From Phanerochaete sordida (taxonomy: Eukaryota; Basidiomycota; Agaricomycetes; Polyporales; Phanerochaetaceae): 64,000 nt of DNA. Within the stretch, counting starts at the first letter, position 1. Every line of letters starts with the position of its first letter. The position numbers and the translations under genes were made by a program. Below, piece after piece: positions 34,495 through 59,515 of this stretch. Below the pieces are notes generated by a model that searched no databases, was not told the DNA's origin, and saw only the letters and a list, made by a program, of their open reading frames with translations. Location: positions 620,001-684,000 of the forward strand of contig BPQB01000003.1 of the NCBI GenBank assembly GCA_019973155.2. The letters run 5' to 3'.

Positions 34495-36543
34495 ATGGCT
34501 AGTATCCGGCTCGCTGCGCGCACCAAACTCGTGAGTGTTCGGCGCGTCTGGGGCTCCTATCGATGTACACGGCTCATGTGATACGGTCCTGCCCGGGCTA
34601 TATACAGCTCGATGCCCAGAAGGTCTCAGGCCAGAAGCTCTTCTCCTCTTCAGCTGTGACTATGGTAGGCCTCCTGTGCCTAAGCCTCGACTGAGGCTCA
34701 CGGCTATGTAGGAGCAGAAGTACCGTTCCGAGCGCGACACCTTCGGCGAGCTGCAGGTCCCGGCAGACCGTTACTGGGGTGCGCAGACCCAGAGGTATGT
34801 GTCAGCACTCTGAGCTCTACTACACGCGCCATTGACATTCCTATACCCGCAGGTCTCTGCAAAACTTTGATATCGGTGGTCCTACCGAACGTCTTCCTCC
34901 CCCACTGATCAAGGCCTTTGGTGTTTTGAAGAAGGCTGCCTCCGTCGTCAATGTCGGCTACGGCTTGGACCCCAAGATTGGTGATGCCATTCAGAAGGCT
35001 GCCGACGACGTATGTCGCGCGAAAAGTAGCTCACGCCTATGTTCCTGAACCCTCCGCACCTCTCTAGGTCATCTCCGGCAAGCTCATGGACCACTTCCCT
35101 CTCGTCGTCTTCCAGACTGGCAGTGGTACTCAGAGCAACATGAATGTTAACGAGGTGAGGATCATTGTCATGTATGTTGACGTCAATGTGAATTCAATAC
35201 CTGTGCTTGTGATAGGTCATCTCCAACCGTGCCATCGAACTCCTTGGCGGAGAGCTCGGCTCGAAGAAGCCCGTCCACCCGAATGACCACGTTAACATGA
35301 GCCAAAGCTCAAACGACACGTACGGATGAGCTTTGTTCATGTGATATTTCCTTCTCATGATCGGCAATAGCTTCCCCACCGCGATGCACGTCGCTGCCGT
35401 AACGGAGATTCGTTTGAACCTGGTTCCTGCCCTTACTGAGCTGAGGGACGCTCTCGATAAGAAGGCGAAGGCGTTCGAGCACATCATCAAGATTGGTCGC
35501 ACTCACCTTCAGGATGCTACGCCGCTCACGCTCGGCCAGGAGTTCAGCGGCTACGTCCAGCAGGTCTCGAACAGCATTGACCGCGTCGAAGCTGTTCTGC
35601 CTCGCCTCAGCCTCCTGGCTCAGGGTGGCACTGCGGTTGGGACCGTGAGTAACGCGTCGGCAGCCGGAAGCATAAGCTGACAGGCTCCTAGGGTCTCAAC
35701 ACCAGGAAGGGCTTCGATGTTAAGGTAGCTGCCGAGATCTCGAAGCTCACCGGTCTCGAGTTCAAGACTGCCCCGAACAAGTTTGAGGCTCTCGCCGCCC
35801 ACGACGCTCTCGTGGAGGCGCACGGTGCCCTCAATGTCGTCGCGTGCTCTCTGATGAAGATTGCCAATGACATCCGTTACCTCGGCTCCGGCCCTCGCTG
35901 CGGTCTCGGTGAGCTCAGCCTCCCGGAGAACGAGCCTGGTAGCAGCATTATGCCCGGCAAGGTCAATCCCACTCAGTGCGAGGCTTTGACCATGGTTGCC
36001 GCACAAGTCATGGGCAACCAGACTGTTGTCAGCGTTGCTGGTGCTAGCGGCCAGTTTGAGGTGCATAGTACTTCCCACTCGCGTCCGGATTATATACTGA
36101 CTAGCCATGCAGTTGAACGTATTCAAACCTGTTATCATCAAGAACGTCCTCCAGAGCATTCGTCTCTTGGCTGACGGTGAGTCACGGAGCATTTTGATTC
36201 GAACCAGCTGACTGACTGTGATTCAGGCTCCCGCTCGTTCACCAAGAACTGTGTTGTCGGCATCGAGGCAAACGAGAAGCGCATTAGCCAGTTGCTCAAC
36301 GAGTCGCTCATGCTTGCGACTATCCTCAACAGCCACTTGGGCTACGACAGTACGTACTGCATCCCGATCTTCGCGTGCCTTGTTCCTGACGTTGGTTGTG
36401 CAGACGTTGCTAAGTGCGCGAAGAAGGCGCACAAGGAAGGCACGACCCTCAAGGAGGCTACCGTTGCGCTTGGCTTCCTCACCCCGGAGGAGTTCGACCA
36501 AAAAGTCCGCCCTGAGCTCATGCTGCACCCCGATGAGGCATAA
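34495..36543 (+). CDS. FUM1: Fumarate hydratase, class II
   Basis: Eleven exons: 34495..34530, 34608..34664, 34712..34794, 34853..35009, 35068..35154, 35216..35319, 35371..35644, 35692..36060, 36113..36176, 36227..36349, 36404..36543 (497 residues). Class II motifs are all present: [45 protein letters not shown], and the superfamily signature [15 protein letters not shown]. The first 30 residues ([12 protein letters not shown] and onward) are basic and Ser-rich, fitting a mitochondrial presequence. Met31 directly precedes the conserved [17 protein letters not shown] start of mature fumarases. The enzyme interconverts fumarate and malate in the TCA cycle and, in the cytosol, in DNA-damage response and urea/purine side reactions. 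Confidence 0.95.
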
Positions 36544-37210
36544 ATGTACGAGAGCGCACGTAGATATCCAGTAGTTTACAACATGCAACATTGCTATGGT
36601 AATCACTTCGTGCTTCCCGTTGGTGCTCTGGCCTGGCGCTTCCCAAGGAGGAGCACATTGTCAGCGATCATGCAGCTGCAGACGCTTGAGAACAAGTCAG
36701 GTACAGCCTCACAGGCCGACATTATCGACAGAATACGCCACGAATAGTCCCGTAGGGAAGAGCTGGTTGAGCAGAGGGTGTGGCTGGTGCTACGTCGGGT
36801 TGTGACGGTGTGACGGCGGGATGGGATAGCGAGAAGCCACGATGCCCGAAAAGGCAAGAGACCGAGACGAAATATGAAGGACAGCTTTCAACAAGCTGGG
36901 CCATTGCGGCTCAGCCGTTGCACCGCTGCCGGTCCTGCATCAATCATTCCGTCTTCGTCCTCGCTCCTCACCATCATACACAGCGAGCAGCTGCCTCTGC
37001 TCGTTGTCGCTCACATCGTCCTCCCTACGGTGGTCTAGAACTTCCGCCGTCGAGTCTCCTACGCCGCATAGCAAAAGGACGCTGCTACACCTGTCATCGG
37101 CCGGGCGTCTACTGTGAGCTCAAACTCGGAGAAAGACGTAGCAATCCTCGTCTGACACACCCCTCGTACTTTTCTCTCCAGGTCTCTGACCGTGCTTTCC
37201 GCTGCCCAGC
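36544..37210. other. Intergenic region FUM1 - INO80
   Basis: About 670 bases with the FUM1 3' UTR and the INO80 promoter and leader. Short open frames show no family features. Confidence 0.4.
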
Positions 37211-48633
<11,423 letters not shown>

Positions 48634-48872
48634 TCAAGCGAGGTCGCGTATCTCGACGTCTAGATTCTATACAGTGGTCGGTGACTTCGAGCGATCATTG
48701 CGCGCACTCACGAAGTAGTACTCCACACGCCTTGTTCGAGAACTTCGCCACCGAGGTTCAGGGGTATAGCATGTGCGCTCACATAAGCCCATGGAGCATG
48801 GTGGTATTAAAACATCGATAGCGCTACAACATAGGACGTAACGACAGCAATACGACAGAGGCTGGAAGGCGC
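48634..48872. other. Convergent intergenic region, DExH helicase / RPL22
   Basis: About 240 bases between converging stop codons, presumably 3' UTRs. Nothing else is seen. Confidence 0.4.
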
Positions 48873-49427
48873 TTAGTCCTCCTCCTCCTCATCACCCTCG
48901 GTCCTGAAAGAACGCGGTCAGAATCTCCCTAGGAGATTATAGTACTTGGTGGACGTACTGGATGTTGTAGAAGCGGAGCTGGTAGGAGTCCTTAGAAGCA
49001 GCAACGACACGGATCCAGTCCCGGAGCTGGTTCTTCTTCAAGAACTTCTTGGTGAGGTACTTGAGGTAGCGCTTGGAGATGGGGATGCTGGCGGTCACGG
49101 TGAGGTTAACATCGCCTGGAGGAGAAGTCAGATCTGAGTTCAATGCATTCAGAGATTGGAGACGTACCCTGGCGGGCGATCTTGACGTTGTCACCGAGCT
49201 GACCGGTCTTGCCCTCGACCTTGATGCGGTCGTGCAGGAACTTTTCGAAGGCCGCGCCATCAAAGACACCGTCCGAGGCAGGGCGGGAGTAGTCAATGAC
49301 AAACTTGTGCTTGGAAGCAGCAGACTTTCCGGAGGCGGCCTTGGGCTACATTACGAGGAGAGAAGAAAAACCCAGTGTAAGCCTACTGAGAAGGTAACTC
49401 AGCAAAGCGGTACTGGGGACTGACCAT
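48873..49427 (-). CDS. RPL22: 60S ribosomal protein eL22
   Basis: Four exons, 49427..49425 (only ATG), 49345..49168, 49115..48959 and 48903..48873, give 122 residues. The order is [86 protein letters not shown], and the acidic tail TEGDEEEED. Splicing the GTACGT donor at 48958 puts the acidic tail right after YQLRFYNIQ, as in other eukaryotes; readthrough would end without it. As in RPS28, the first intron comes directly after the start codon. It is divergent from CBF5 across 325 bases. Confidence 0.94.
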
Positions 49428-49752
49428 CTTGATGGCGGGCGTGGGGGACGTCGGGGTGAGTGAGTCTTGAGGCTGCTGAGCGCGACGAGGAGCACGACGA
49501 ATTCGCTTTCTGTTGTCCTGTACAGTTTTGCCTTTGGCGCCTTCCCACGCCTCCCGCGGGCGTCTCTAAAGAGCGCCTGCGGCCCGGAGCATACAAATTG
49601 GGACAGGATTCCCACGGGTCTTGAATTTCCGAGAAAATCAGGATATTGCGGAAAAATACTCAAGCCGCCCAGTATAAGCGCCGAACGTGCCGGCGCTCTG
49701 GAAAATTGGGAGTTGGCCGTCGGTGCAAACCTGCTGCTTGCTGTCCACAGTC
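49428..49752. promoter_or_regulatory. Shared divergent promoter RPL22 / CBF5
   Basis: 325 bases lie between the start codons of a ribosomal protein and the rRNA pseudouridine synthase, both ribosome-biogenesis genes that are usually co-regulated. No specific site is claimed. Confidence 0.55.
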
Positions 49753-51450
<1,698 letters not shown>

Positions 51451-51930
51451 TGAGCACCGTAGGGGCTCATCTCAAAATTCCCTCGTTCCTCGGTCGGCTC
51501 GCTTTGTTTGTTTATTTTGCACTTCTCTATCCTATCTTGCTCTCATGTACGCATAGCTTGACAATGCATCCTGCTTTGTTCTCGGAGAGCTTCTATCGGC
51601 TTCAGGTCAGGTGGTGCACATTGACACAACATTGATACAACGCACGCTGCGGCGCAACAATGAGAGCGACAGTTCCCACCCGTGGCGTCACTATGCCAGC
51701 AGACTCATGAACCAAGCAACGCCATCCCATTTTAAAGTCCATATACAAGAAGCAAGTAATGTAAAGAGTCGTCAAGACGCCCTTCCCACAAGGCAGGAAG
51801 CAGAAAAGTACAAGAATAGGCTACACGGGACCAAGAACGCAGGCGCTCAGGAAGGTATCACAGAGAGGGGTAACAGCAGCACTGTCCAGGGGAGAAGGGC
51901 GGCAGCAGGCGGGCAGGCGGGCAGGCGGGC
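51451..51930. other. Convergent intergenic region CBF5 / cupredoxin
   Basis: About 480 bases of 3' UTR sequence. It ends in a G-rich tandem repeat (see the next entry). Nothing coding is supported. Confidence 0.45.
51905..51930. repeat. Octanucleotide tandem repeat (GCAGGCGG, 3.25 copies)
   Basis: Three perfect copies plus two bases lie directly beside the stop codon of the cupredoxin gene (CTA at 51931-51933). On the mRNA strand it is a C-rich repeat at the very start of the 3' UTR. Confidence 0.9.
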
Positions 51931-53453
51931 CTAGAGCATGGTGGCGAACACGGTAAGGACGGCGCCGAGGCCGAGCGCGAGGTTCACGCCGACGCTGGCA
52001 GCAGCGCCGGTCGTGCTCGGGGCGGGCACGCCCGAGCCCGAGGGGCTCACGGCGCCGGTCGCGTTCGTGCCGTTGAGCGTCGCGGCGAGCGTCTGGAAGG
52101 CGGTGAAGTTGCGCGCGGAGCTCTGCACGGGGTTCACGGCGAAGACCATGCCCGCGCCGCAGTGCGAGGTGCCGTCGGGCTTCTTCTGCTTGCACTGGTG
52201 CGGGGGTCAGCAGGCGATCGGGGAGCGCGGGAGGAGGACGTACGTAGAACCAGAGCGGGTTCGTGTCGTTCACGGTGATGTTCCACGACGGGAAGTCGGT
52301 GGAGTTGTCGGCCACGGGCATGCTACAAGGCAAAGTTAATTAGAGGACGCGTTGTCTGCTTATGGGCTCGGGGTAACTTACAAGCCAGAGTCAGCGCCAG
52401 GAGTGCCATCGGCAGCCATGAATGGCAGGCAGGGCGCAGCGAAGGACGACTGCGTCGCGGTGTGGTTCTTCTGGTGGCTGAAAGCGCGAGGATCATGAGC
52501 ATCACAGCCACGCAGCCAATCGCGCGGGCTACTTACAAGACGAACTGGACAATGTCGCGGGGCTGCGCCACGACGAACGGCGGGTCGTACGCAAGGGTGC
52601 CGTTGTTGCCGACCTGGACAACGTGCACGTTGCCGGCGAGGGACGCGGGCGTCGCGGCGGGCGAGCCGGGGTAGGACGAGTAGACCGTCGTCCAGGTCGA
52701 CGCCTCGACGGTGACGGTCACGGTGACGACGCTCTCGGACGGCGCGGCGGGGATCGTCGCGGTGCCGTACGCGGCGGTCGTGAGCGACGCGTCGAGCGGC
52801 ACCGTCGCGGACGGCGTGCCCGCGGCGGACGCGGACGCCTTGAGCTGCTGCCCGATCGCGAGCGCGGACGCCTTGAAGTTCGTGAACGAGTTCGCGGAGC
52901 CGTCCGCGCCGCAGTTCACCGCGAACACCATGCCCGCGCCGCAGTGGCTCGCCGCCGTGTTCGCCGCCTGGTCGCAGAAGACCCATATCGGCTTCGTCTG
53001 TTGGCGGTGCCCGTCAGAAAGCGTGCAGTGCGGGACATGAGGCAACTTACGTCGTTAACAGTGATCGTGTAGGTCGGGAAGTTGTCGGTCTGGTTCGCAG
53101 GAACGAAGTTGCTAGAGAAACCCGTGAGCATTCCTCTGGTGCAAGGAGCGCAGAGCCGGTACTTACAAACCAGAGTCGAAGCCTCCCTCCATGGGGGAAC
53201 ATGGCGCCGCAAACGACGACTGGGTCGCGGTGTGGTTCTTTTGCTGGAAGTGAAAGACGACCTGGTCTCCCACGTTCGCTGCCTGTAAGGCAAGTCTATC
53301 AGCACGTACGGCGTCTGCAAACGGCATGCTACTCACGATAGCTTCTGGTGAGAACGCAAGGGTACCGTTGGAGCTGCCGACGGTGATGTCGTAGATTGCA
53401 GCCTGGACTGACGCAGCAGCCGCGAGAACGAGAAGGGAAGAAGGGAAGAACAT
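51931..53453 (-). CDS. Two-domain secreted cupredoxin, probably GPI-anchored
   Basis: Seven exons: 53453..53337, 53282..53167, 53111..53051, 52997..52537, 52477..52382, 52322..52244, 52194..51931 (397 residues). A signal peptide (MFFPSSLLVLAAAASVQA) leads into two related cupredoxin domains. Domain 1 has QKNHTATQSSFAAPC then VFCDQ and SHCGAGMVFAVNC. Domain 2 has HQKNHTATQSSFAAPC then FYCKQ and SHCGAGMVFAVN. Each therefore shows the His, Cys-loop, His and Met pattern of a type-1 copper site. Between them is a Thr/Val/Ser-rich linker. The C-terminus is Gly/Ala/Ser-rich and ends in a hydrophobic tail (LALGLGAVLTVFATML), as for GPI attachment. Such extracellular serine-rich cupredoxins in wood-decay fungi are linked to redox chemistry at the wall. 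The role is not proven. Confidence 0.87.
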
Positions 53454-54755
53454 CGCTACCAGAGGCGAAAAAAACGTAAAGACACGAATGAGAGACGGGG
53501 AACCGACCAGGCGGTTTTAAAGGAGGGGGGACGGGGAGAGGCTGTAAAGAGATGAAACTAGGGGCGGATGCCATGACCCGCCTTTTAGGTGAGTTTGGAC
53601 GGGGGTACCTGAACAATAGACAGATCCATCAGTGCAATCGTAAGCTGGTTGCCATGGGCGGCAGGCTGCAGCCAATGAGAAAGGTTTCCTTGGCACCAAG
53701 GCGAGGCCTGGAAGTTTGCGAGACAACGAATGCTATCGTGGCGTTGGCGGCACTGAGTCAATTTTGCGTTCACTTTTGTGCGGTACATAGCCTAAGTGCC
53801 CGAATGCAGTGGGGTCCTCATTGCTTCTGCAGCGAAGCAGAAGTTGAGTAGACGTACTCGACGCTTTGTGCTCGGTGTCCTGACCTAGGCCGAGGCGTGC
53901 GAGCCATAGAAAGACGTGCGGGCACGCTGCGTGATCGGAAGGCACTGCGACGACACTGGGCGGTGTACATGCTGAGCGTGGCCGACATGACCGACTTCGC
54001 CGCGGGTAGGCGCAGCCTGAGATGAGGACATGATGGCCTGCACGCTCGCCGCGAGGCCAGGACGGCGGTGCCTGGTGGGAGCGCCCAAAAAGGCAGGGGG
54101 ATCACGAGCGAGGCGTTGTGGAGCGCACGGTTGGCGGGAGATCAGCCCGACGGTTGCTGTGTCCGCCGGCTGTGCTCCCGCCCAGTGCTCGTTGCTGCCC
54201 TCCCTGCCTCGCCATCATCCTCCCGTCCAGCCCTCCACGCCGTCTGTCCTCTGCAGTTGTGCGGACCATCCATCTGCCTCTGAACAATGGTTGTTGTACC
54301 TGCTCAAGCGTTGCCACTCACAGAACAAAAGCGTATACAATCCCAGATGGGCATCTTTCAGGCTGCCATACGAGAGCACACGGTCTGATAGTCGTGATGT
54401 TCCCGCGCTCGCCCGTTTAATGAAACTTAAGAGTTTCGTCTGTGCGTGCTCTTCGCCCTCATCGCAAAGCTCGCCGCCTCCTGCTACCCGCGGTGTTGCA
54501 TCACCACCGGAGCCTCGTGAACGTCGGTTATACCCTATCCACTCCAACTACCGCATCCCAGACGCGCATCTGCATCAGATACAAAGCGTATCCATCAGCC
54601 TCTAAAACACGTCAGGAGGGGTCCGAAATCCTCATAATATCCTCGCCAGCGAACGACTGCCCTCACTTCGCCTTTCTACTTCTTTCCCTCACGCCTTCTT
54701 CCCGCTTCTCAACCTTAGTCTTTCCTTCTTCTCCAGCTTTATTTTCATATCCAGC
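53454..54755. other. Long divergent intergenic region cupredoxin / MAP kinase
   Basis: About 1.3 kb with both promoters. A pyrimidine-rich tract (about 54655-54740), typical for fungal leaders, lies just before the kinase start. A TTTAAAA-like element on the minus strand (53515-53521) lies ~65 bases upstream of the cupredoxin start. Open frames here, several on both strands, lack family features. Confidence 0.45.
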
Positions 54756-56148
<1,393 letters not shown>

Positions 56149-56761
56149 TCACCGCGACCACGAGCACCGCCGAGTTTCATGCTGGACTATTTATATTATT
56201 TTCTTGTCTGACTTTGTACCCTCCTTCGTACTTTTGCACTCAAAACGCCAATCACTGACATTCTGTCAACAGTAGACTCCTCTTCGTTGCATGCATTATA
56301 TCCTTGTATCACTACACTACCACCCGGAATAATTTATTTGCACGCTCATGATAACAGCATTCAGCAGTCTTTGGATGTTTTGCGTCAATTCGGGGCTATG
56401 TACAAGCAATCCAAGGTCCAAGGCCAGGCCTGAGCAGAGTGAAGCTACACACAAAATGCATCATCCAAGTGGGGAGAGAAGAGGCTATCGACACAATGAA
56501 GAGAAACACTCAGACTGGCATTGCGGTGCAAAGCATTAAGGAGGAAATGCGTGGCAGAGGCTATGGATAAGCAGATAAAAATTGTTGGCAGAAAATGTGG
56601 ATCGCGGTTGGTTTCTCGTACACTTTGAGTTTCAGGAAAAAGACGTGATATGTTTGGTCGGCGTATCCTTGAGAAAAAGCAGCTTTTGGTCCGCCTTGCG
56701 CGCACGCGCCACGGCGACTACGCCAGCGGCGGGCTCTCTTCGCGCGGCTCGTCGGCCCACG
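56149..56761. other. Convergent intergenic region MAP kinase / SAP-domain gene
   Basis: About 610 bases of AT-richer sequence between converging stop codons. Short open frames have no support. Confidence 0.4.
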
Positions 56762-59085
56762 CTAGAGCGCGCCGGGCGCGGCGCTCCAAAACCCCATGCT
56801 CGCGACGCCCTCGAGCCCAAAGTCCCCGAAGCGCGTGTCCATGTCGCGCTCCGTGCCGTACAGCGTCCGGCGCACGGGCATCGCGGGCGTCTCGGGCGCG
56901 CACGGCAGCGGCGCGAGGCCCAGGGCCCGCGCCGTCGAGCCCCCAGTCCGCAGCGGCCCCGCCGGGAGCAGCGTCGCCGGCCAGGGCGCGCCAGGCAAGG
57001 ACGGCGGCGGGGTCGAACGTGAACTCGAACTCCCAGCGCCGCGGCCTGTCGGGGGCGCGGGCGCCGGGGGGTGTGCGGTCTGCCCCTCCGCTGTCGACCG
57101 CGGCTCCTCGGGGAGGGAGGGAAGCGGCGGCGCTCGCTGGAGCGCCGCGGGGCTGACGGTGGCTTCCCCCGACCGCTGTGCGTCCGAGGAGGTGGATGGC
57201 GCGGCCGCGGCGCGTGAGGCGGGGCGGCTCGCCTGCGACGGTGGGCGTCGCGGGGGTCCGAGCGGGTGGAACGGGTCATTGCGTTCCCTCCGCCCATTGC
57301 GCTCGACATATGCTGGTGTCGGGCTCGTGGGTGCTTCCAACGCAGGCATAGGCATGGGTGCTGCTGCTGCTACTGCGGGAGTAGAAGTTTCGGGCTGTTG
57401 GAAGATAGACGTGGCGAAGTTGAACGCGAACGCGTTATTCCCCGTCGACGGCGCTTGGTTCTCCGCGGCATTTGCTGTGCTCGTTGGGACGGACGGCGTT
57501 GCACCATATGCCGGAGTACGGGTTTGCGAACCTGACTGAGAATTTGACGGTGTCTGTTCTGGAGGTTCTTCCGGACCACTGAAGACCGTAAAAGCCGGCC
57601 CTCGAGGAATGTGTGGTATCCGTGGTGGTAGCTCTGCCTCGTCAACCTCCTCCATGGCCTCGGGGTTTCTCCGTCGTGCCAAAGTCTCTGGGCTCGGTTC
57701 CTTCTCTGCCAACTTCCCACGTTTTCTTGGTGGTCGTATGACCTGCGTCTGCAGGACTTCTGCACTCATTCCAGCTTCTTGCCCCGCTTCAATTACCCCT
57801 GCAACACGGTCTCCATCTTCCAACGCCCTCGCGCGCTTGCCTAGATATGACGGTGTTTCGTTCTCATCGGAAGGCCCCGGTATTGAGGTAGAAGTAGAGG
57901 GTAAAGGCTGACTGCCGCTATACGGAATGTTAGTCATCCGCATGGTATGTAGCAACGTCGGACATACCTGGAAGGTATGCTTGTTCCACTTGGACCGGCT
58001 AATGGAGTACCTCGTAGTGTCGCGATCTCCTCTTGCAGTGTTCTCACTTGCGCTTCAAGCTCGTCCACCATGGACTGTGACCTTAATGCAGCGACTTCAG
58101 CTCGCAAGTCGTTCACGGCATGGCGTAGACCATCGACATCCGCGACTTTGCTTGCCAGCCGCTTGAGTTCGGCCTGCATCTCGGCTATTTGTACTTGAGG
58201 GGGCTGAATCTGGGTCACGGTTCTGTAAGCCACCTGCATTTACGCGACTAGAATAATGTACGAACCAGCACGGCAGAGTGTTCACGGGACTTGATAACGT
58301 TTTCGCCTGATGAGCGGGATGGGACTTCAGTGAGAGGCGAAGAGCGAACTGTTGGCGCGTCATGCTTTGTTCCCGAAGGCCCAGCTTGAGGCGTTTGCTC
58401 TGTGACATGGGTATGCCCGTAAATAAGACGCATATACATGTCTCGCAGGGACTCCCTACCTTCCGACTCTTCTCGTATGGGTAGCTGGCTCGGAGGTATA
58501 TTTTTACTTCCGCCTCTTGTCCTCTTTGGTATGTTCGAGCTTGTGTTGCGCGCGCCAGCACGTAAGCTACCACCTTGAAGGGCCCTGGGCCGACCGAGAC
58601 CAATCTTGCGATGTGACTCGACGGCCTTGCGCGTGCGTGTCGTCGGTCCCGAAGGGTAGCCGACTGCCTGCTGCACAGGCAAGGCGGCAGCGCCGTTCTG
58701 AGCAACGGGTCCCGCTTCCGGGTTCTGTGAGTCTGGCAAGTCTTCGTCCATCGGCTCGTCCTGCGTCTCGGGCGTGTCGTGAATGATCATGGAGCCGACG
58801 CGGTTTCTGATGCCGGTGCTGGTCCCAGGACGACTTCTACTGACGATGCGCATGGAAGAGGAGCGTTTGTGGGCTGGTGGCGGATACTCCGGCTTGCTGG
58901 TTTCAATGAGAAGGTCAATGAGAGCTTCCGACTTCATGTTCGCCCTGAGCCCGCGATCCTGTGGGTGGTGACATGAGCATCAGCGGGGGGCAGGATGTGA
59001 GACGACGGGGACTCGCCTTGCAGAGTTTCTGGAGGTCGGCCCTGCGCATGGACTCGAGGGTCTTTCTGTCCGGGAGAGCCGCCAT
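56762..59085 (-). CDS. SAP-domain, coiled-coil, otherwise disordered nuclear-type protein
   Basis: Four exons, 59085..59017, 58958..58266, 58233..57968 and 57917..56762 (~727 residues). The first two exons join with a GC-AG intron (GCGAGT donor) into a SAP-like helix pair: MRRADLQKLCK|DRGLRANMKSEALIDLL. Basic, disordered sequence follows (KRSSSMRIVSRSR, TRTRKAVESHRKIGLGRPR). Then comes a predicted coiled coil in exon 3 with leucine heptads (AEMQAELKRLASKV through VRTLQEEIATLR), a second basic patch RPPRKRGKLAEKE, and a long Pro/Ala/Ser-rich tail. SAP domains bind DNA, so a chromatin or RNA-linked function is likely but not shown. I do not know a named orthologue. Confidence 0.8.
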
Positions 59086-59515
59086 GGCGGGGAGGACGGC
59101 GGTGGCTGCGCTGTGCCTTGGCGGGGATGTGTGCAGGAGCTTGATGACGGTTCGCTGCAGGGTTCGGAGACGCGACGCGAATCTGGCACGTGCTCCACGT
59201 GGCACACGGCCCCTTCCCGGCCACCCGCCGGCCACTCCGCCCCGCCTTCCCCGAGCTTGCGCTTTCGCCATTGTCCATTGTCCAATGTCCATTGTCCGCT
59301 CCGTCCGCCTTCGACGCGCACAATGTCCTGCTCGACGGCTGCCTCGTCGTCGGCAACGGCGACACCTCCGTCTCACTGCCCGCCCGCGTTATTCGCTCGC
59401 GGCATGATCGCTGTTAACCGGCCATGAGCGCACGAGAACATCCACAGGCCTCTGAAACCCCCCCTCGGAACTCGCACGGTGGACCTATCTCTTCCTCCAC
59501 CACGGACCACGCCCC
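59086..59515. promoter_or_regulatory. Divergent intergenic region SAP gene / flavocytochrome b2
   Basis: 430 bases between start codons, holding both promoters. It contains a tandem ATTGTCC array with a CCAAT inside (see the next entry). Confidence 0.5.
59268..59297. repeat. Imperfect tandem repeat of a TCCATTG unit in a divergent promoter
   Basis: The 30 bases read as four ~7-base units of CCATTGT/TCCATTG type, one of them containing CCAAT. It lies about 183 bases from the SAP-gene start and 219 bases from the b2 gene start. Such arrays can be CCAAT-factor sites or plain slippage. Confidence 0.7.
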
